From NCBI GenBank assembly GCA_015063385.1, contig SVUG01000010.1, positions 1-50,613 on the forward strand: 50,613 bases of DNA. The letters run 5' to 3'. Below, one piece after another: positions 42,740 through 50,613 of this stretch (position 1 is its first letter; every line of letters begins with the position of its first letter). The DNA comes from Oscillospiraceae bacterium (GTDB lineage Bacteria; Bacillota; Clostridia; Oscillospirales; CAG-272). The notes under the pieces are model-generated. The model was not told the origin of the DNA. It saw nothing but the letters and a program-made list of their open reading frames with translations, and searched no databases. Made by a program: the position numbers and the translations under genes.

Positions 42740-43894
42740 ATGCACTATATTTACATATCGGGTGCCATATCTGAGTTGCTAAGTGACGCTCTTAGCTGGT
42801 CTGTTGCGGGCAACAAGTTCTCTATTAATATGGCACGTGCTTTGGACGAATTGTCGTGTGGCAACTTGTCATTTGTTTCAACGGCAGCCTTGCCAGATAG
42901 CATTGACCAGTCATCACTCGAAATATGGAAGGGAAAGCCGCTTTTGATTGCCAAACGAGGCAAACACTTCCTTTTGTCTGAACTAAAATTACGCGCAAGC
43001 ATAAAAAAAATACTGCGAAAAATCAGGTTATCTAATCCTGAAGAAGACGTCGCAGTTATAATTGAAAATTCTCCGTTCGCCGTCGCAACGGCTGCGGCAT
43101 CTCTGAAAAGAAGATTGAATCTTCGCCTTTACAGTATTACGATAGATACACCGTTCACCAGAGCCTTTAACGATAAAGGGCTTTTGGGGAAAATTAATAA
43201 ACTGCTTTTTAAATCCGGAATAAAAGCGATGCAAAAATTTGACGGACTAATCTCGTTTACAGAAAACGTAAAGAAAGATTTGCAAATCGACATTCCTTTT
43301 TGCCAATTTGCCATAGGCTGCAATGAGGAAGATATTGCCGGGTGCAAGCCGAATATCACGAGTGAAAGGACTGCCGTTTATGCAGGAACTCTTATATATT
43401 ATAACGGCATTAAGGAGCTGATTGAGGCATATGCCTTGCTTGGCGACGAATACAAGCTTGACATTTACGGATACGGTCCTCTTGAAGATTTTGTTAAGGA
43501 AGCGGTAAAAAAACATTCTAACATCAGCTTTTGCGGCAGGTTTTCTCCCTGTGACACAATGGGGATTCTCTCAAAATATAATCTGCTGATAAATCCCAGA
43601 ATACTTGATTCTTCTATTGAGAATTTTACTTTCCCATCAAAGCTTATTGACTATATTTTGGCAGGAAAAAATGTTTTGTCATCGGAGTTTAAAACTCTGC
43701 CGAAAGAGTATAAGGATTTTATTTATACTATAGATAATGTTGATCCTCACCTGATTTCCGGTGCGATAATACAAATTTTTGCTGATGATGTATCAGCGAG
43801 GGAAGCTAGAGCAGAGGCGGCTATCGAATATATAAAAGAAAATCAAACCTACAAAAAACAATCAGAAAGCATTATACGATTTATAAATCAATAA
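42740..43894 (+). CDS. Glycosyltransferase (type C, second copy)
   Basis: A 384-residue GT-B enzyme. Its landmarks match those of the gene at 37942: SVAGNKFSINMARALDEL, TAVYAGTLIYYNGIKELIEAY, IYGYGPLEDFVKEAV, NPRILDSSIENFTFPSKLIDYILAGK and KEYKDFIYTID. An AAGGA ribosome site precedes the ATG. It is AT-rich in its first third. The small upstream gap could hold a weak internal promoter, but no consensus stands out. Confidence 0.86.
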   Translation: MHYIYISGAISELLSDALSWSVAGNKFSINMARALDELSCGNLSFVSTAALPDSIDQSSLEIWKGKPLLIAKRGKHFLLSELKLRASIKKILRKIRLSNPEEDVAVIIENSPFAVATAAASLKRRLNLRLYSITIDTPFTRAFNDKGLLGKINKLLFKSGIKAMQKFDGLISFTENVKKDLQIDIPFCQFAIGCNEEDIAGCKPNITSERTAVYAGTLIYYNGIKELIEAYALLGDEYKLDIYGYGPLEDFVKEAVKKHSNISFCGRFSPCDTMGILSKYNLLINPRILDSSIENFTFPSKLIDYILAGKNVLSSEFKTLPKEYKDFIYTIDNVDPHLISGAIIQIFADDVSAREARAEAAIEYIKENQTYKKQSESIIRFINQ

Positions 43895-43909
43895 TAAGGA
43901 GGTGACAGT

Positions 43910-45424
43910 ATGGAGTCCAGGACAAAGAACTCGGTTAAAAATATGACGGTTTCTTTGATAATGCAAGCTATTACGATTCTTTTATCCTTTGCTTGCCGCA
44001 CGGTGTTTGCCAAGCTTTTGGAAACAGAATATCTGGGACTTTCGGGTCTGTTTTCTAATATTATATCTGTGCTGTCGCTCTCGGAGCTTGGAATTGCAAG
44101 TGTCATCATAATCCATTTGTATAAGCCGCTGGCAGACAATGACGAAGACCAAATATGCCGCCTTATGAACTTTTATAAAAAGGCATATAACGCTGTCGGA
44201 CTATTTATAATCGGTGCCGGACTTATATTAACGCCATTTTTAGATTATTTGGTTAAGAGCGATGCTCCGATACCATATCTGAAGCTATATTTTTTGTTGT
44301 TCGTTCTGCAATCGGCAACAAGCTATTTCTTTGCATATAAACAGTCACTTTTGACCGCAGCACAAAGAGAATATATCTGCACGGTAGTGAGGCATATTTT
44401 CGGTATTGTTATGAACGCCTTGCAGATTGTGTTCCTTTTACTCACAAAGCAATACGTCACGTATCTTTTGGTGTCAATAGTTACTAACCTTGGAACAAAT
44501 ATAACAATATCATATTTCGCAGATAAGAGATTTCCGTTTTTAAAGCGGGGTAAGCGAATACATCTTGATAAAACTCAGACCAAAGGTATGTTCAAGGATG
44601 TTTCCTCAATGATGCTGCACAAGGTAGGAAATACCGTGATCAGCAGCACAGACAATATACTGATATCCTCTATGATAGGCGTTATATATACCGGTCTGTA
44701 TTCAAACTATCTTTTGATAATGAATTCTATAACCCAAGTAATTACTATTGCTTTGAATGCCGTTTCTGCTAGCATAGGTGATTTCAACGCCAGAAAAACC
44801 GCAGACGAGCGGTACGAGCTCTTTGGTGCGATGCAGCTTATAAGCACGTGGGTTTTTGGAATGAGTGCAATTTGTTTCTGCTGTCTGTTTCAGCCGACTA
44901 TCAAAATATGGCTGGGCGAGAAATATTTACTTGATTTCAGCATAGTTCTCGTTATATCAATCAATTTCTTCATAAACGGACTGTGCCGTGTTCCCGGAAC
45001 GTTCGCTGATGTGAACGGGTTGTATAATAAAACGAAATTCAAGCCAATATTAATGGCTACCATAAATTTAGCCGCATCAATTATATTTTTAAAGCTTTGG
45101 GGGCTTGTCGGAGTCTTTCTTGGCACCCTTGTAAGCTACTTATCGGTAGCAATATGGGTAGATCCGTATTTTCTTTACAAAGACGTTTTTGGAGTGGGTG
45201 CAGAAAAGTATTTTATCTCGCTTGTAAAAAACGTCGTTACCGTTTCTTTTATAGGTGCAATTACATATTTGGGAGTTTTGGCGGTTCCGTATTACGTGTT
45301 GAAGGTACTGACTGCTCTGGTGCTTTCAAATCTGCTATTATTAATATGCTATGGCAGGACAAGAGGCTTTAAATTCGTCACAACGAGAATTAAAAATCTT
45401 CTTGGTCGCACAAGGATTAAATAA
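43910..45424 (+). CDS. Polysaccharide flippase (Wzx/MATE-like)
   Basis: A 504-residue integral membrane protein with about 12-14 helices of the polysaccharide biosynthesis family. The start SVKNMTVSLIMQAITILLSFACRTVFAKLL and GLFSNIISVLSLSELGIASVIIIHLYKPLA are typical of Gram-positive Wzx-like flippases. A strong AAGGAGGTG lies before the ATG. It would move undecaprenyl-linked repeat units across the membrane for the Wzy-like polymerase. It is followed by the UDP-FucNAc genes after 26 bp. Confidence 0.9.
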   Translation: MESRTKNSVKNMTVSLIMQAITILLSFACRTVFAKLLETEYLGLSGLFSNIISVLSLSELGIASVIIIHLYKPLADNDEDQICRLMNFYKKAYNAVGLFIIGAGLILTPFLDYLVKSDAPIPYLKLYFLLFVLQSATSYFFAYKQSLLTAAQREYICTVVRHIFGIVMNALQIVFLLLTKQYVTYLLVSIVTNLGTNITISYFADKRFPFLKRGKRIHLDKTQTKGMFKDVSSMMLHKVGNTVISSTDNILISSMIGVIYTGLYSNYLLIMNSITQVITIALNAVSASIGDFNARKTADERYELFGAMQLISTWVFGMSAICFCCLFQPTIKIWLGEKYLLDFSIVLVISINFFINGLCRVPGTFADVNGLYNKTKFKPILMATINLAASIIFLKLWGLVGVFLGTLVSYLSVAIWVDPYFLYKDVFGVGAEKYFISLVKNVVTVSFIGAITYLGVLAVPYYVLKVLTALVLSNLLLLICYGRTRGFKFVTTRIKNLLGRTRIK

Positions 45425-45450
45425 ATTTTAAAGAATGGAGATGTAAAAAA

Positions 45451-46494
45451 ATGTCACTATTTGCAAATAAAACTTTACTTATTACAGGTGGAACAGGTTC
45501 GTTCGGCAATGCGGTGCTCAACCGTTTTCTTAAAACGGATATAGGAGAAATACGCATTTTCTCTCGCGATGAGAAAAAACAGGACGATATGCGTCACGAG
45601 TTCCAGGCGAAGATGCCCGAGGTGGCGGAGAAGATAAAATTCTACATAGGTGACGTGCGCGATATACAGTCGGTGCGTAATGCTATGCACGGCGTTGACT
45701 TCATTTTCCACGCCGCAGCCTTAAAGCAGGTCCCCTCCTGCGAGTTCTTCCCGATAGAAGCGGTTAAAACCAACGTGCTCGGCACCGAGAACGTTCTGAC
45801 TGCCGCTATTGAGGCAGGGGTTAAGAATATCGTTTGCCTTTCCACCGACAAGGCTGCGTATCCTGTAAACGCTATGGGTACTTCAAAGGCAATGATGGAG
45901 AAGGTTATCGTTGCAAAGTCCCGTACCGTCAGCCCCGAGAAAACGAAGATTTGCTGTACCCGCTACGGAAACGTAATGTGCTCTCGCGGCTCGGTTATAC
46001 CGCTTTGGATTGAACAGATTAGAAACGGCAATCCCGTCACAATTACCGACCCCACAATGACTAGATTTATTATGTCGCTTGATGAGGCAGTTGACCTCGT
46101 TCTCTTTGCATTTGAACACGGCGGGAGCGGTGATATTCTCGTGCAGAAGGCTCCTGCCTGCACCATCAAAACTCAGGCAGAGGCGGTTATCGAGCTGTTC
46201 GGCGGCAACAAGGAGAACATTAAGGTTATCGGCATTCGCCACGGTGAGAAAATGTACGAAACCCTCCTCACCAACGAGGAATGCGCTAACGCTATCGACC
46301 TTGGCAACTTCTATCGCGTTCCCTGTGACAAGCGTGGACTTAATTACGACAAATACTTCACCGAGGGCAACACAGAGCGCAACACCCTCACCGAGTTTAA
46401 TTCCAACAACACAAAGCTCTTGAATATTGAAGAAACCAAGGCGAAAATCGCCTCTCTCAAATACATTCAGGACGAGCTTTCCGCGGAGAAGTAA
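45451..46494 (+). CDS. capE: UDP-GlcNAc 4,6-dehydratase/5-epimerase (CapE/FnlA)
   Basis: A 347-residue extended SDR enzyme, first step to UDP-N-acetyl-L-fucosamine. NAD-binding TLLITGGTGSFGNAVLNRF at the N-terminus, then FSRDEKKQDDMRHEF, HAAALKQVPSCEFFP and LSTDKAAYPVNAMGTSKAMMEKV, the motif that marks this subfamily (Met instead of the standard Tyr). RYGNVMCSRGSVIPLW and KAPACTIKTQAEAV complete it. Unlike the dehydratase at 23933 it has no membrane domain. The next two genes carry out the following two steps, so the three form the capEFG/fnlABC set. Codons are GC-richer than in the glycosyltransferases before it. Confidence 0.93.
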   Translation: MSLFANKTLLITGGTGSFGNAVLNRFLKTDIGEIRIFSRDEKKQDDMRHEFQAKMPEVAEKIKFYIGDVRDIQSVRNAMHGVDFIFHAAALKQVPSCEFFPIEAVKTNVLGTENVLTAAIEAGVKNIVCLSTDKAAYPVNAMGTSKAMMEKVIVAKSRTVSPEKTKICCTRYGNVMCSRGSVIPLWIEQIRNGNPVTITDPTMTRFIMSLDEAVDLVLFAFEHGGSGDILVQKAPACTIKTQAEAVIELFGGNKENIKVIGIRHGEKMYETLLTNEECANAIDLGNFYRVPCDKRGLNYDKYFTEGNTERNTLTEFNSNNTKLLNIEETKAKIASLKYIQDELSAEK

Positions 46495-46495
46495 T

Positions 46496-47692
46496 ATGAA
46501 AATTCTTATCACGGGTGCTTCGGGGTTTGTTGGAAAAAATCTTTCCGAGGCGCTGAAAAATATAAGAGATGGCAAGGATGCGACCCGCCCGTCGCTGGAG
46601 ATTGACGAGCTTTATCTTTACGATATCGACTCGCCTGCCGAGCTTCTTGACACTGCGTGCAGGGAGGCGGACTTCGTTTTCAATCTTGCGGGTGTCAACC
46701 GCCCCGAGAATTCTGCCGATTTTATGGCAGGCAATGCCGATTTTGCCGCAGAGCTGCTAGGAAAGCTTGAAAAGCAGGGCAACAAATGTCCTGTGATGCT
46801 CGCCTCGTCAATTCAGGCGACGCTCATCGGCAGATATGACAGCGACTACGGCAGGAGCAAGAGGGCAGGCGAGGATATTTTCTTTGATTATGCAGAGAGA
46901 ACGGGTGCAAAAGTGCTCGTCTACCGCTTCCCAAATCTCTTTGGTAAGTGGTGCCGCCCGAATTACAACAGCGCCGTTGCGACCTTCTGTCATAACGTTG
47001 CAAACGATCTGCCAATAACCGTCACAGACCCCCAAATTGAGCTTGAGCTGCTCTACATAGACGACCTCGTTTCTGAGATGCTCGACGCGCTTGAGGGCAG
47101 GGAGCACCGCTGCGAATTTGACGGCACGAAATCTCTGCTCACCGACTTTGGCAAATACTGTGCTGCACCAACAACTCACAGAGTGACGCTTGGCGAGATA
47201 ACCTCGTTGCTTCGACGCTTTAGCGAGCAGTCAAAAACTCTTTTGATGCCCGAAATTCCTGACGGTAGCTTTGCAAAAAAGCTTTATTCGACCTATCTTT
47301 CCTATCTTCCACGGGAAAAGGTTGCCTTTCCGCTAAAAATGAATATTGACGACCGCGGCTCGTTTACCGAGATTTTGAAGACCGAAAAATGCGGTCAGTT
47401 TTCCGTGAATATTTCAAAGCCGGGAATTACTAAGGGACAGCATTGGCACAATACGAAATGGGAGTTCTTTATCGTAGTAAGCGGTCACGGACTTATAGAG
47501 ATGCGAAAGGTCGGGACGGACGAAGTCCTGCGCTTCGAGGTCAGCGGTGAGAGAATTGAGGCGGTGCATATGCTCCCCGGATATACGCACAACATCATAA
47601 ATCTCTCGGATACCGAGGACCTGGTCACGCTGATGTGGGCAAACGAGAGCTTTAATCCGAAGAAACCCGATACATTTTTTGAGGTGGTATAA
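46496..47692 (+). CDS. capF: UDP-sugar C3-epimerase/4-reductase (CapF/FnlB)
   Basis: A 398-residue bifunctional enzyme. N-terminal SDR reductase domain: KILITGASGFVGKNLSEAL, FVFNLAGVNRPENSADF, SSIQATLIGRYDSDYGRSKRAGED and FPNLFGKWCRPNYNSAVATFCHNV. C-terminal cupin epimerase domain from about residue 280: KGQHWHNTKWEFFIVVSGHGLI with metal-binding His, and HMLPGYTHNIINLSD. It converts the CapE product to UDP-2-acetamido-2,6-dideoxy-L-talose. The start is ATG 46496, two bases after the capE stop codon; the longer frame runs inside capE. Confidence 0.93.
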   Translation: MKILITGASGFVGKNLSEALKNIRDGKDATRPSLEIDELYLYDIDSPAELLDTACREADFVFNLAGVNRPENSADFMAGNADFAAELLGKLEKQGNKCPVMLASSIQATLIGRYDSDYGRSKRAGEDIFFDYAERTGAKVLVYRFPNLFGKWCRPNYNSAVATFCHNVANDLPITVTDPQIELELLYIDDLVSEMLDALEGREHRCEFDGTKSLLTDFGKYCAAPTTHRVTLGEITSLLRRFSEQSKTLLMPEIPDGSFAKKLYSTYLSYLPREKVAFPLKMNIDDRGSFTEILKTEKCGQFSVNISKPGITKGQHWHNTKWEFFIVVSGHGLIEMRKVGTDEVLRFEVSGERIEAVHMLPGYTHNIINLSDTEDLVTLMWANESFNPKKPDTFFEVV

Positions 47693-47695
47693 GAT

Positions 47696-48862
47696 ATGAG
47701 TGAAAATATAACTTTCAAAAACAACGGCAAGCTGAAGCTGCTTATAATCGTGGGCACACGCCCCGAAATTATCAGGCTTTCTGCTGTGATAAACAAGTCG
47801 CGCGAGTATTTTGACTGTATTCTTGCTCACACGGGGCAGAATTACGACTATAATCTTAACGGCATTTTCTTCCGCGACCTCGGCATCGCTGACCCCGACG
47901 TGTATCTTGATGCGGTGGGAGCAAATCTTGGCGAAACGATGGGTAATATTATTGCACGCTCGTACGAGCTGATGGCTGAAATCAAGCCTGATGCCGTGCT
48001 CGTGCTTGGCGACACCAACTCTTGCCTTTCGGTTATCGGTGCAAAGAGGCTGCATATCCCGATTTTCCATATGGAAGCCGGCAACAGATGCAAGGACGAA
48101 TGTCTGCCCGAGGAAACGAATCGTCGTATCGTTGACATCATTTCCGACGTAAATCTTGCCTACTCTGAGCACGCGCGCCGCTATCTTGCCGATTGCGGTC
48201 TGCCCAAGGAGCGCACCTACGTGACCGGCTCGCCGATGGCAGAGGTGCTCAGCAATAACATCGAGAAAATTAAGGCGAGCGATATACATAGCCGCCTGGG
48301 CCTTGAGAAGGGCAAATATATTCTTCTTTCTGCTCACAGAGAGGAAAATATTGATACCGAGAAGAACTTTATTTCTCTGTTCACTGCTATAAACAAGATA
48401 GCACAAAAGTACGATATGCCCATACTTTATTCCTGTCACCCACGCTCCAAAAAGCGCCTTGAAGCAAGCGGATTTGAGCTTGATAAAAGAGTCATTCAGC
48501 ACGAGCCTTTAGGCTTCCATGACTATAATTGTTTACAAATGAACGCCTTTGCAGTCGTTTCCGACTCTGGAACGCTTCCTGAGGAGAGCTCATATTTTGC
48601 ATCAATTGGCAACCCGATTGCCGCAGTTTGCATTCGAACCAGCACCGAGCGCCCCGAGGCGCTTGACAAGGGCTGCTTCGTTCTCGCGGGCATTGACACC
48701 GACGGCCTTCTTGGAGCGGTTGAGCTCGCTGTTAAAATGAACGAAAACGGTGACCTCGGCATACCCGTCCCCGATTACGTTGAAGAAAACGTATCGACAA
48801 AGGTAGTGAAGATTATTCAGAGCTATACGGGAATAGTTAATAAAATGGTTTGGAGAAAGTAA
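47696..48862 (+). CDS. capG: UDP-N-acetylglucosamine 2-epimerase family (CapG/FnlC)
   Basis: A 388-residue WecB-type epimerase; after CapE and CapF it would invert C2 to give UDP-N-acetyl-L-fucosamine. Motifs: IIVGTRPEIIRLSAV, HTGQNYDYNLNGIFF, HMEAGNRCKDECLPEETNRRIVD, SAHREENIDTEKNF and VSDSGTLPEESSYF, with the catalytic acidic and His residues. The gene order decides CapG over plain WecB, though sequence alone would allow either. It starts 3 bp after capF and ends the glycan operon. Confidence 0.92.
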   Translation: MSENITFKNNGKLKLLIIVGTRPEIIRLSAVINKSREYFDCILAHTGQNYDYNLNGIFFRDLGIADPDVYLDAVGANLGETMGNIIARSYELMAEIKPDAVLVLGDTNSCLSVIGAKRLHIPIFHMEAGNRCKDECLPEETNRRIVDIISDVNLAYSEHARRYLADCGLPKERTYVTGSPMAEVLSNNIEKIKASDIHSRLGLEKGKYILLSAHREENIDTEKNFISLFTAINKIAQKYDMPILYSCHPRSKKRLEASGFELDKRVIQHEPLGFHDYNCLQMNAFAVVSDSGTLPEESSYFASIGNPIAAVCIRTSTERPEALDKGCFVLAGIDTDGLLGAVELAVKMNENGDLGIPVPDYVEENVSTKVVKIIQSYTGIVNKMVWRK

Positions 48863-48866
48863 AAAT

Positions 48867-48900
48867 AAAAGCACTCTGTAGTAAAACAGAGTGCTTTTTT
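48867..48900 (+). terminator. Terminator of the glycan operon
   Basis: AAAAGCACTCTG pairs with CAGAGTGCTTTT around an 8-base loop, followed by more T. It marks the end of the long operon. Confidence 0.9.
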
Positions 48901-48986
48901 GCGAAAGATAGATAAAAGATGTGCAAAGTGGAGCAGTAATGACTGGAAGTACACCTAAAAGTGCTCGATAAATTGGGATTTTTTGA

Positions 48987-49349
48987 TTACACCGGTGTTC
49001 CCACTTCGATTAAGTTGCCGTCCAAGTCGTAGAAGCGGATTACTCGTTGCCCCCAACTATGTGTCATAAGTCGATTAACATACTCAATATTAGGGTACAT
49101 TCTCTCCAGCTTTTCAATAAAGGCTTCTATATCTTGTTCTTCAAAATACAATTCACATGAATTACTTTTGGAAACGATGTCTTTTCCTAAAAAGTTTTTC
49201 CATATTCTCTCGTCTTGAAGGACAAGACCTTCAGTTAAAATCATGTTGCCGTCATTGTCAAGTACTAAATCTATGCCAAACAAGTCGTGATAGAATTTTC
49301 TCGATTTTTCTATGTCTTTAACAACAATTAGAACGCTCTTCAATTTCAT
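48987..49349 (-). CDS. VOC (glyoxalase/bleomycin-resistance) family protein
   Basis: A 120-residue vicinal-oxygen-chelate protein with the two beta-alpha-beta-beta-beta units: LIVVKDIEKSRKFYHDLFG then LYFEEQDIEAFIEKLERM and VIRFYDLDGNLIEVGTPV. The Glu in LIEVG and a Glu in CELYFEE are potential metal ligands; the usual first His is not evident. Members include glyoxalase I, fosfomycin and bleomycin resistance proteins and dioxygenases; which applies here cannot be told. Ribosome site GGAGAAACG precedes the ATG. Its codons are more AT-rich than its neighbours, which may mean acquisition. Confidence 0.85.
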   Translation of the reverse strand: MKLKSVLIVVKDIEKSRKFYHDLFGIDLVLDNDGNMILTEGLVLQDERIWKNFLGKDIVSKSNSCELYFEEQDIEAFIEKLERMYPNIEYVNRLMTHSWGQRVIRFYDLDGNLIEVGTPV

Positions 49350-49416
49350 ATCGTTTCTCCGTCAAATTCTTATTTGTTAGTTAGATTATATCACGCTTGC
49401 ACAAATAAATCAAGGT

Positions 49417-49540
49417 GAAGCTGGGTATTCGCAAAGCGAAGATACCCTTGCTTGCTGCTTACAAGCGAGCTTGACGCATCTTCGCAGGGTATGCGAACCA
49501 GCGCACTTGCAGGGCAAGTGCCTGAGTTCGCTCCGCTTCC
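49417..49540 (-). other. Multi-stem element beyond the tRNA terminator
   Basis: GAAGC (49417-49421) pairs with GCTTC (49535-49539) around four hairpins: 49423-49447, 49447-49469, 49481-49497 and 49503-49521, with perfect stems of 6-8 bp. It has no sequence match to the repeat at 3357-3613, but like it stands directly beyond a strong terminator (read leftward). It contains no plausible ORF. Confidence 0.5.
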
Positions 49541-49545
49541 GCAGC

Positions 49546-49580
49546 AAATAAAAATACCGACCACAAGGGTCGGTATTTTT
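49546..49580 (-). terminator. Terminator of the tRNA operon
   Basis: AAAAATACCGACC pairs with GGTCGGTATTTTT, followed leftward by ATTT. It starts a few bases after the CCA end of tRNA-Tyr. Confidence 0.88.
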
Positions 49581-49583
49581 ATT

Positions 49584-49668
49584 TGGTGGGGGAAGCTGGA
49601 TTCGGACCAGCGAAGTCAGTGACAACAGATTTACAGTCTGCCCCCTTTGGCCGCTCGGGAATTCCCCC
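49584..49668 (-). tRNA. tRNA-Tyr (GTA)
   Basis: 85 bases including an encoded CCA. The acceptor stem GGGGGAA pairs with TTCCCCC, the anticodon loop CTGTAAA holds GTA, the long variable arm is that of a class II tRNA, and the T-loop TCCGAAT is nearly standard. It is the second gene of a leftward two-tRNA operon. Confidence 0.96.
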
Positions 49669-49677
49669 ATTAGAGTA

Positions 49678-49752
49678 TGGAGCTGGTGAACGGAGTCGAA
49701 CCATCAACCTGCTGATTACAAATCAGCTGCTCTGCCATTGAGCCACACCAGC
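49678..49752 (-). tRNA. tRNA-Thr (TGT)
   Basis: 75 bases including CCA. The acceptor stem GCTGGTG pairs with CACCAGC, the anticodon stem GCTGA/TCAGC encloses TTTGTAA with anticodon TGT, and the T-arm is GATGG-TTCGACT-CCGTT. It is the first gene of the operon, nine bases before tRNA-Tyr. Confidence 0.96.
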
Positions 49753-49768
49753 ATCTGTCACGGTCTAT

Positions 49769-49797
49769 ATTATAGCAGACTAAATCTCATTTGTCAA
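49769..49797 (-). promoter_or_regulatory. tRNA operon promoter
   Basis: Read leftward: TTGACA (49797-49792), a 17-bp spacer and TATAAT (49774-49769), a full consensus 17 bp before tRNA-Thr. Confidence 0.9.
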
Positions 49798-49857
49798 TAC
49801 CTTTTTGCAAAATTTTTGAGGAAATTTTTGCGAGGCTCAAACTAGCGCAAAAAAAGG

Positions 49858-49882
49858 AAAAAGAGCCGTCTAGGCTCTTTTT
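49858..49882 (-). terminator. Terminator after rpmF
   Basis: AAAAAGAGCC pairs with GGCTCTTTTT around GTCTA; read leftward it is followed by CCTTTTTTT. It ends the DUF177-rpmF unit. Confidence 0.85.
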
Positions 49883-49910
49883 CTTCAGGCTGTTTAGCCT
49901 ACGTTGAAAA

Positions 49911-50108
49911 TTACTTCTCAACAGCTTCGCTCTTTGCGATAACCTCAACACCCTTGTAGTAGCCGCAAGCTCTGCAAACGCGGTAAGCAAGAATATCCTC
50001 GCCGCAGTTGGGGCACTTAACGATGTTAGTGGGGGTCTCGAGCTTCCATACGCTGGAACGTCTCTTCATCTTTCTCGCATGAGAAACTTTTCTCTTCGGT
50101 ACTGCCAT
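49911..50108 (-). CDS. rpmF: 50S ribosomal protein L32
   Basis: A 65-residue ribosomal protein of the large subunit. The start MAVPKRKVSHARKMKRRS is diagnostic. It is a zinc-binding form with two CxxC pairs (CPNCGEDILAYRVCRACGYY). The acidic Lys/Glu tail is normal. AGGAGGTAA lies before the ATG. It lies just after the DUF177 gene on the same strand, the conserved yceD-rpmF arrangement. Confidence 0.98.
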   Translation of the reverse strand: MAVPKRKVSHARKMKRRSSVWKLETPTNIVKCPNCGEDILAYRVCRACGYYKGVEVIAKSEAVEK

Positions 50109-50172
50109 TTCTGTTACCTCCTAATTTGAGCATGCTTTTGAGCAAAAAGCTCCACGCATTCTCTGAATATTA

Positions 50173-50613
50173 TTATTTTTTATTATTTTCTTCTTTTTTC
50201 ATTTCGGCAAGAAGCTTGCGAAGCGGCTCAAGTCTGGGATCAATCTCTGTGTGATCGCAGTCGCATTCACCTTCGTTCAGATTCTTTCCGCATTTAGGGC
50301 ATAGACCCTTGCAGTCCTCCCTGCACAAGAAGCGCATAGGGAACTCCATTTCAAGCTGCTCACGCAGCTGCTCGTCCATATCAAGGAATCCGTCCTCGAT
50401 AATAGCAAATTCATCGAGCTTATTCTCGTCAAGATCGCCAAGTAAATTCCTCGGTGCAACGGTTTTCTCAAGGTCAAGCGTAAAATCGCCGCTGACTTCG
50501 CTAAGGCAACGCGCACACTGTGCAACGTACTCAACTGACATGGTAAGTGTCATACGCATATAGCCGGCGGTGTTGGTAATTTCACCCTGTACCTTCATGG
50601 GAGAAGGAAAACC
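50173..50613 (-). CDS. yceD: YceD/DUF177 protein, N-terminus outside the window
   Basis: A DUF177 family protein linked to rRNA processing and L32 supply in several bacteria. The family core is present: VQGEITNTAGYMRMTLTM, then C-x-x-C in AQCARCLSEV, and a second Cys group FLCREDCKGLCPKCGKNLNEGECDCD, likely to bind zinc. The frame stays open through the right edge (preceding codons read GFPSP), and the family usually has about 40 more N-terminal residues. Met 50598 is therefore probably internal. It precedes rpmF by 64 bp. Confidence 0.9.
   Translation of the reverse strand, partial: GFPSPMKVQGEITNTAGYMRMTLTMSVEYVAQCARCLSEVSGDFTLDLEKTVAPRNLLGDLDENKLDEFAIIEDGFLDMDEQLREQLEMEFPMRFLCREDCKGLCPKCGKNLNEGECDCDHTEIDPRLEPLRKLLAEMKKEENNKK

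Noticed and set aside
1..50613. CRISPR array or cas genes
   Set aside because: No regularly spaced identical short repeats and no Cas-like protein were seen.

Overview
The window looks like chromosomal DNA of an uncultured or poorly characterised low- to mid-GC Bacillota, probably a gut-type Clostridia. The clues are SpoVG, strong AGGAGG ribosome sites, consensus TTGACA-17-TATAAT promoters, heavy GCT/AAG/GAC codon bias in the glycolytic genes, and tRNA genes with encoded CCA. The lineage is an inference from style and gene content; there is no rRNA here.

Layout. (1) 1-4.7 kb is an accessory, clearly AT-rich patch. It holds a transposase of the IS3 type cut by the left edge, a RES-domain protein followed by a TIR-domain protein (both of families that consume NAD+), a small lipoprotein, remnants resembling IS21-type ends, and two copies of a ~258-bp highly structured repeat. 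The gene-free stretches 3202-3768 and 4252-4811 consist mostly of these repeats, terminators and IS-like repeats. (2) 4.8-8.8 kb is a core operon: DUF5685 protein, J-domain protein, membrane protein, rimO, pgsA. (3) 8.8-17.5 kb holds a TetR regulator, pgk, tpiA, an MsmK-type sugar ABC ATPase without its permease, a large cytoplasmic coiled-coil protein with highly expressed codon use, spoVG, murC and a DUF523 gene. (4) 17.5-23.8 kb holds mgtE with a leader that may contain a 27-codon ORF, an acyltransferase, a cysteine desulfidase homologue, an ECF sigma/anti-sigma pair and a methyltransferase-like protein. (5) 23.9-48.9 kb is a surface-glycan locus. (6) 48.9-50.6 kb holds a VOC protein, tRNA-Tyr, tRNA-Thr, rpmF and the YceD/DUF177 gene, all leftward.

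Glycan locus. A membrane-anchored UDP-GlcNAc 4,6-dehydratase (PglF/CapD type), a DegT/PglE-type aminotransferase and a PglC-type phosphoglycosyl transferase would make and load a 4-amino-sugar on undecaprenyl phosphate. An ATP-grasp enzyme and a HAD phosphatase follow where an acetyltransferase would be expected. Seven glycosyltransferases extend the unit. A Wzy-like polymerase and a Wzx-like flippase imply Wzx/Wzy assembly. A capE-capF-capG (fnlABC) trio supplies UDP-N-acetyl-L-fucosamine. In the middle sit a thymidylate-kinase-like protein, an APH/choline-kinase-like phosphotransferase and an NTP_transf_5 nucleotidyltransferase, which may install a phosphate-linked decoration. The genes from 28123 to 48862 are nearly all overlapping or tightly spaced and end at one strong terminator, so they probably form one long operon.

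The most promising candidates for undescribed biology are the RES+TIR pair, the duplicated multi-stem element at 3357-3613 / 4389-4647 (with an architecturally similar one at 49417-49540), the kinase/phosphotransferase/nucleotidyltransferase trio in the glycan operon, the mgtE leader, and the coiled-coil protein at 13559-15088.
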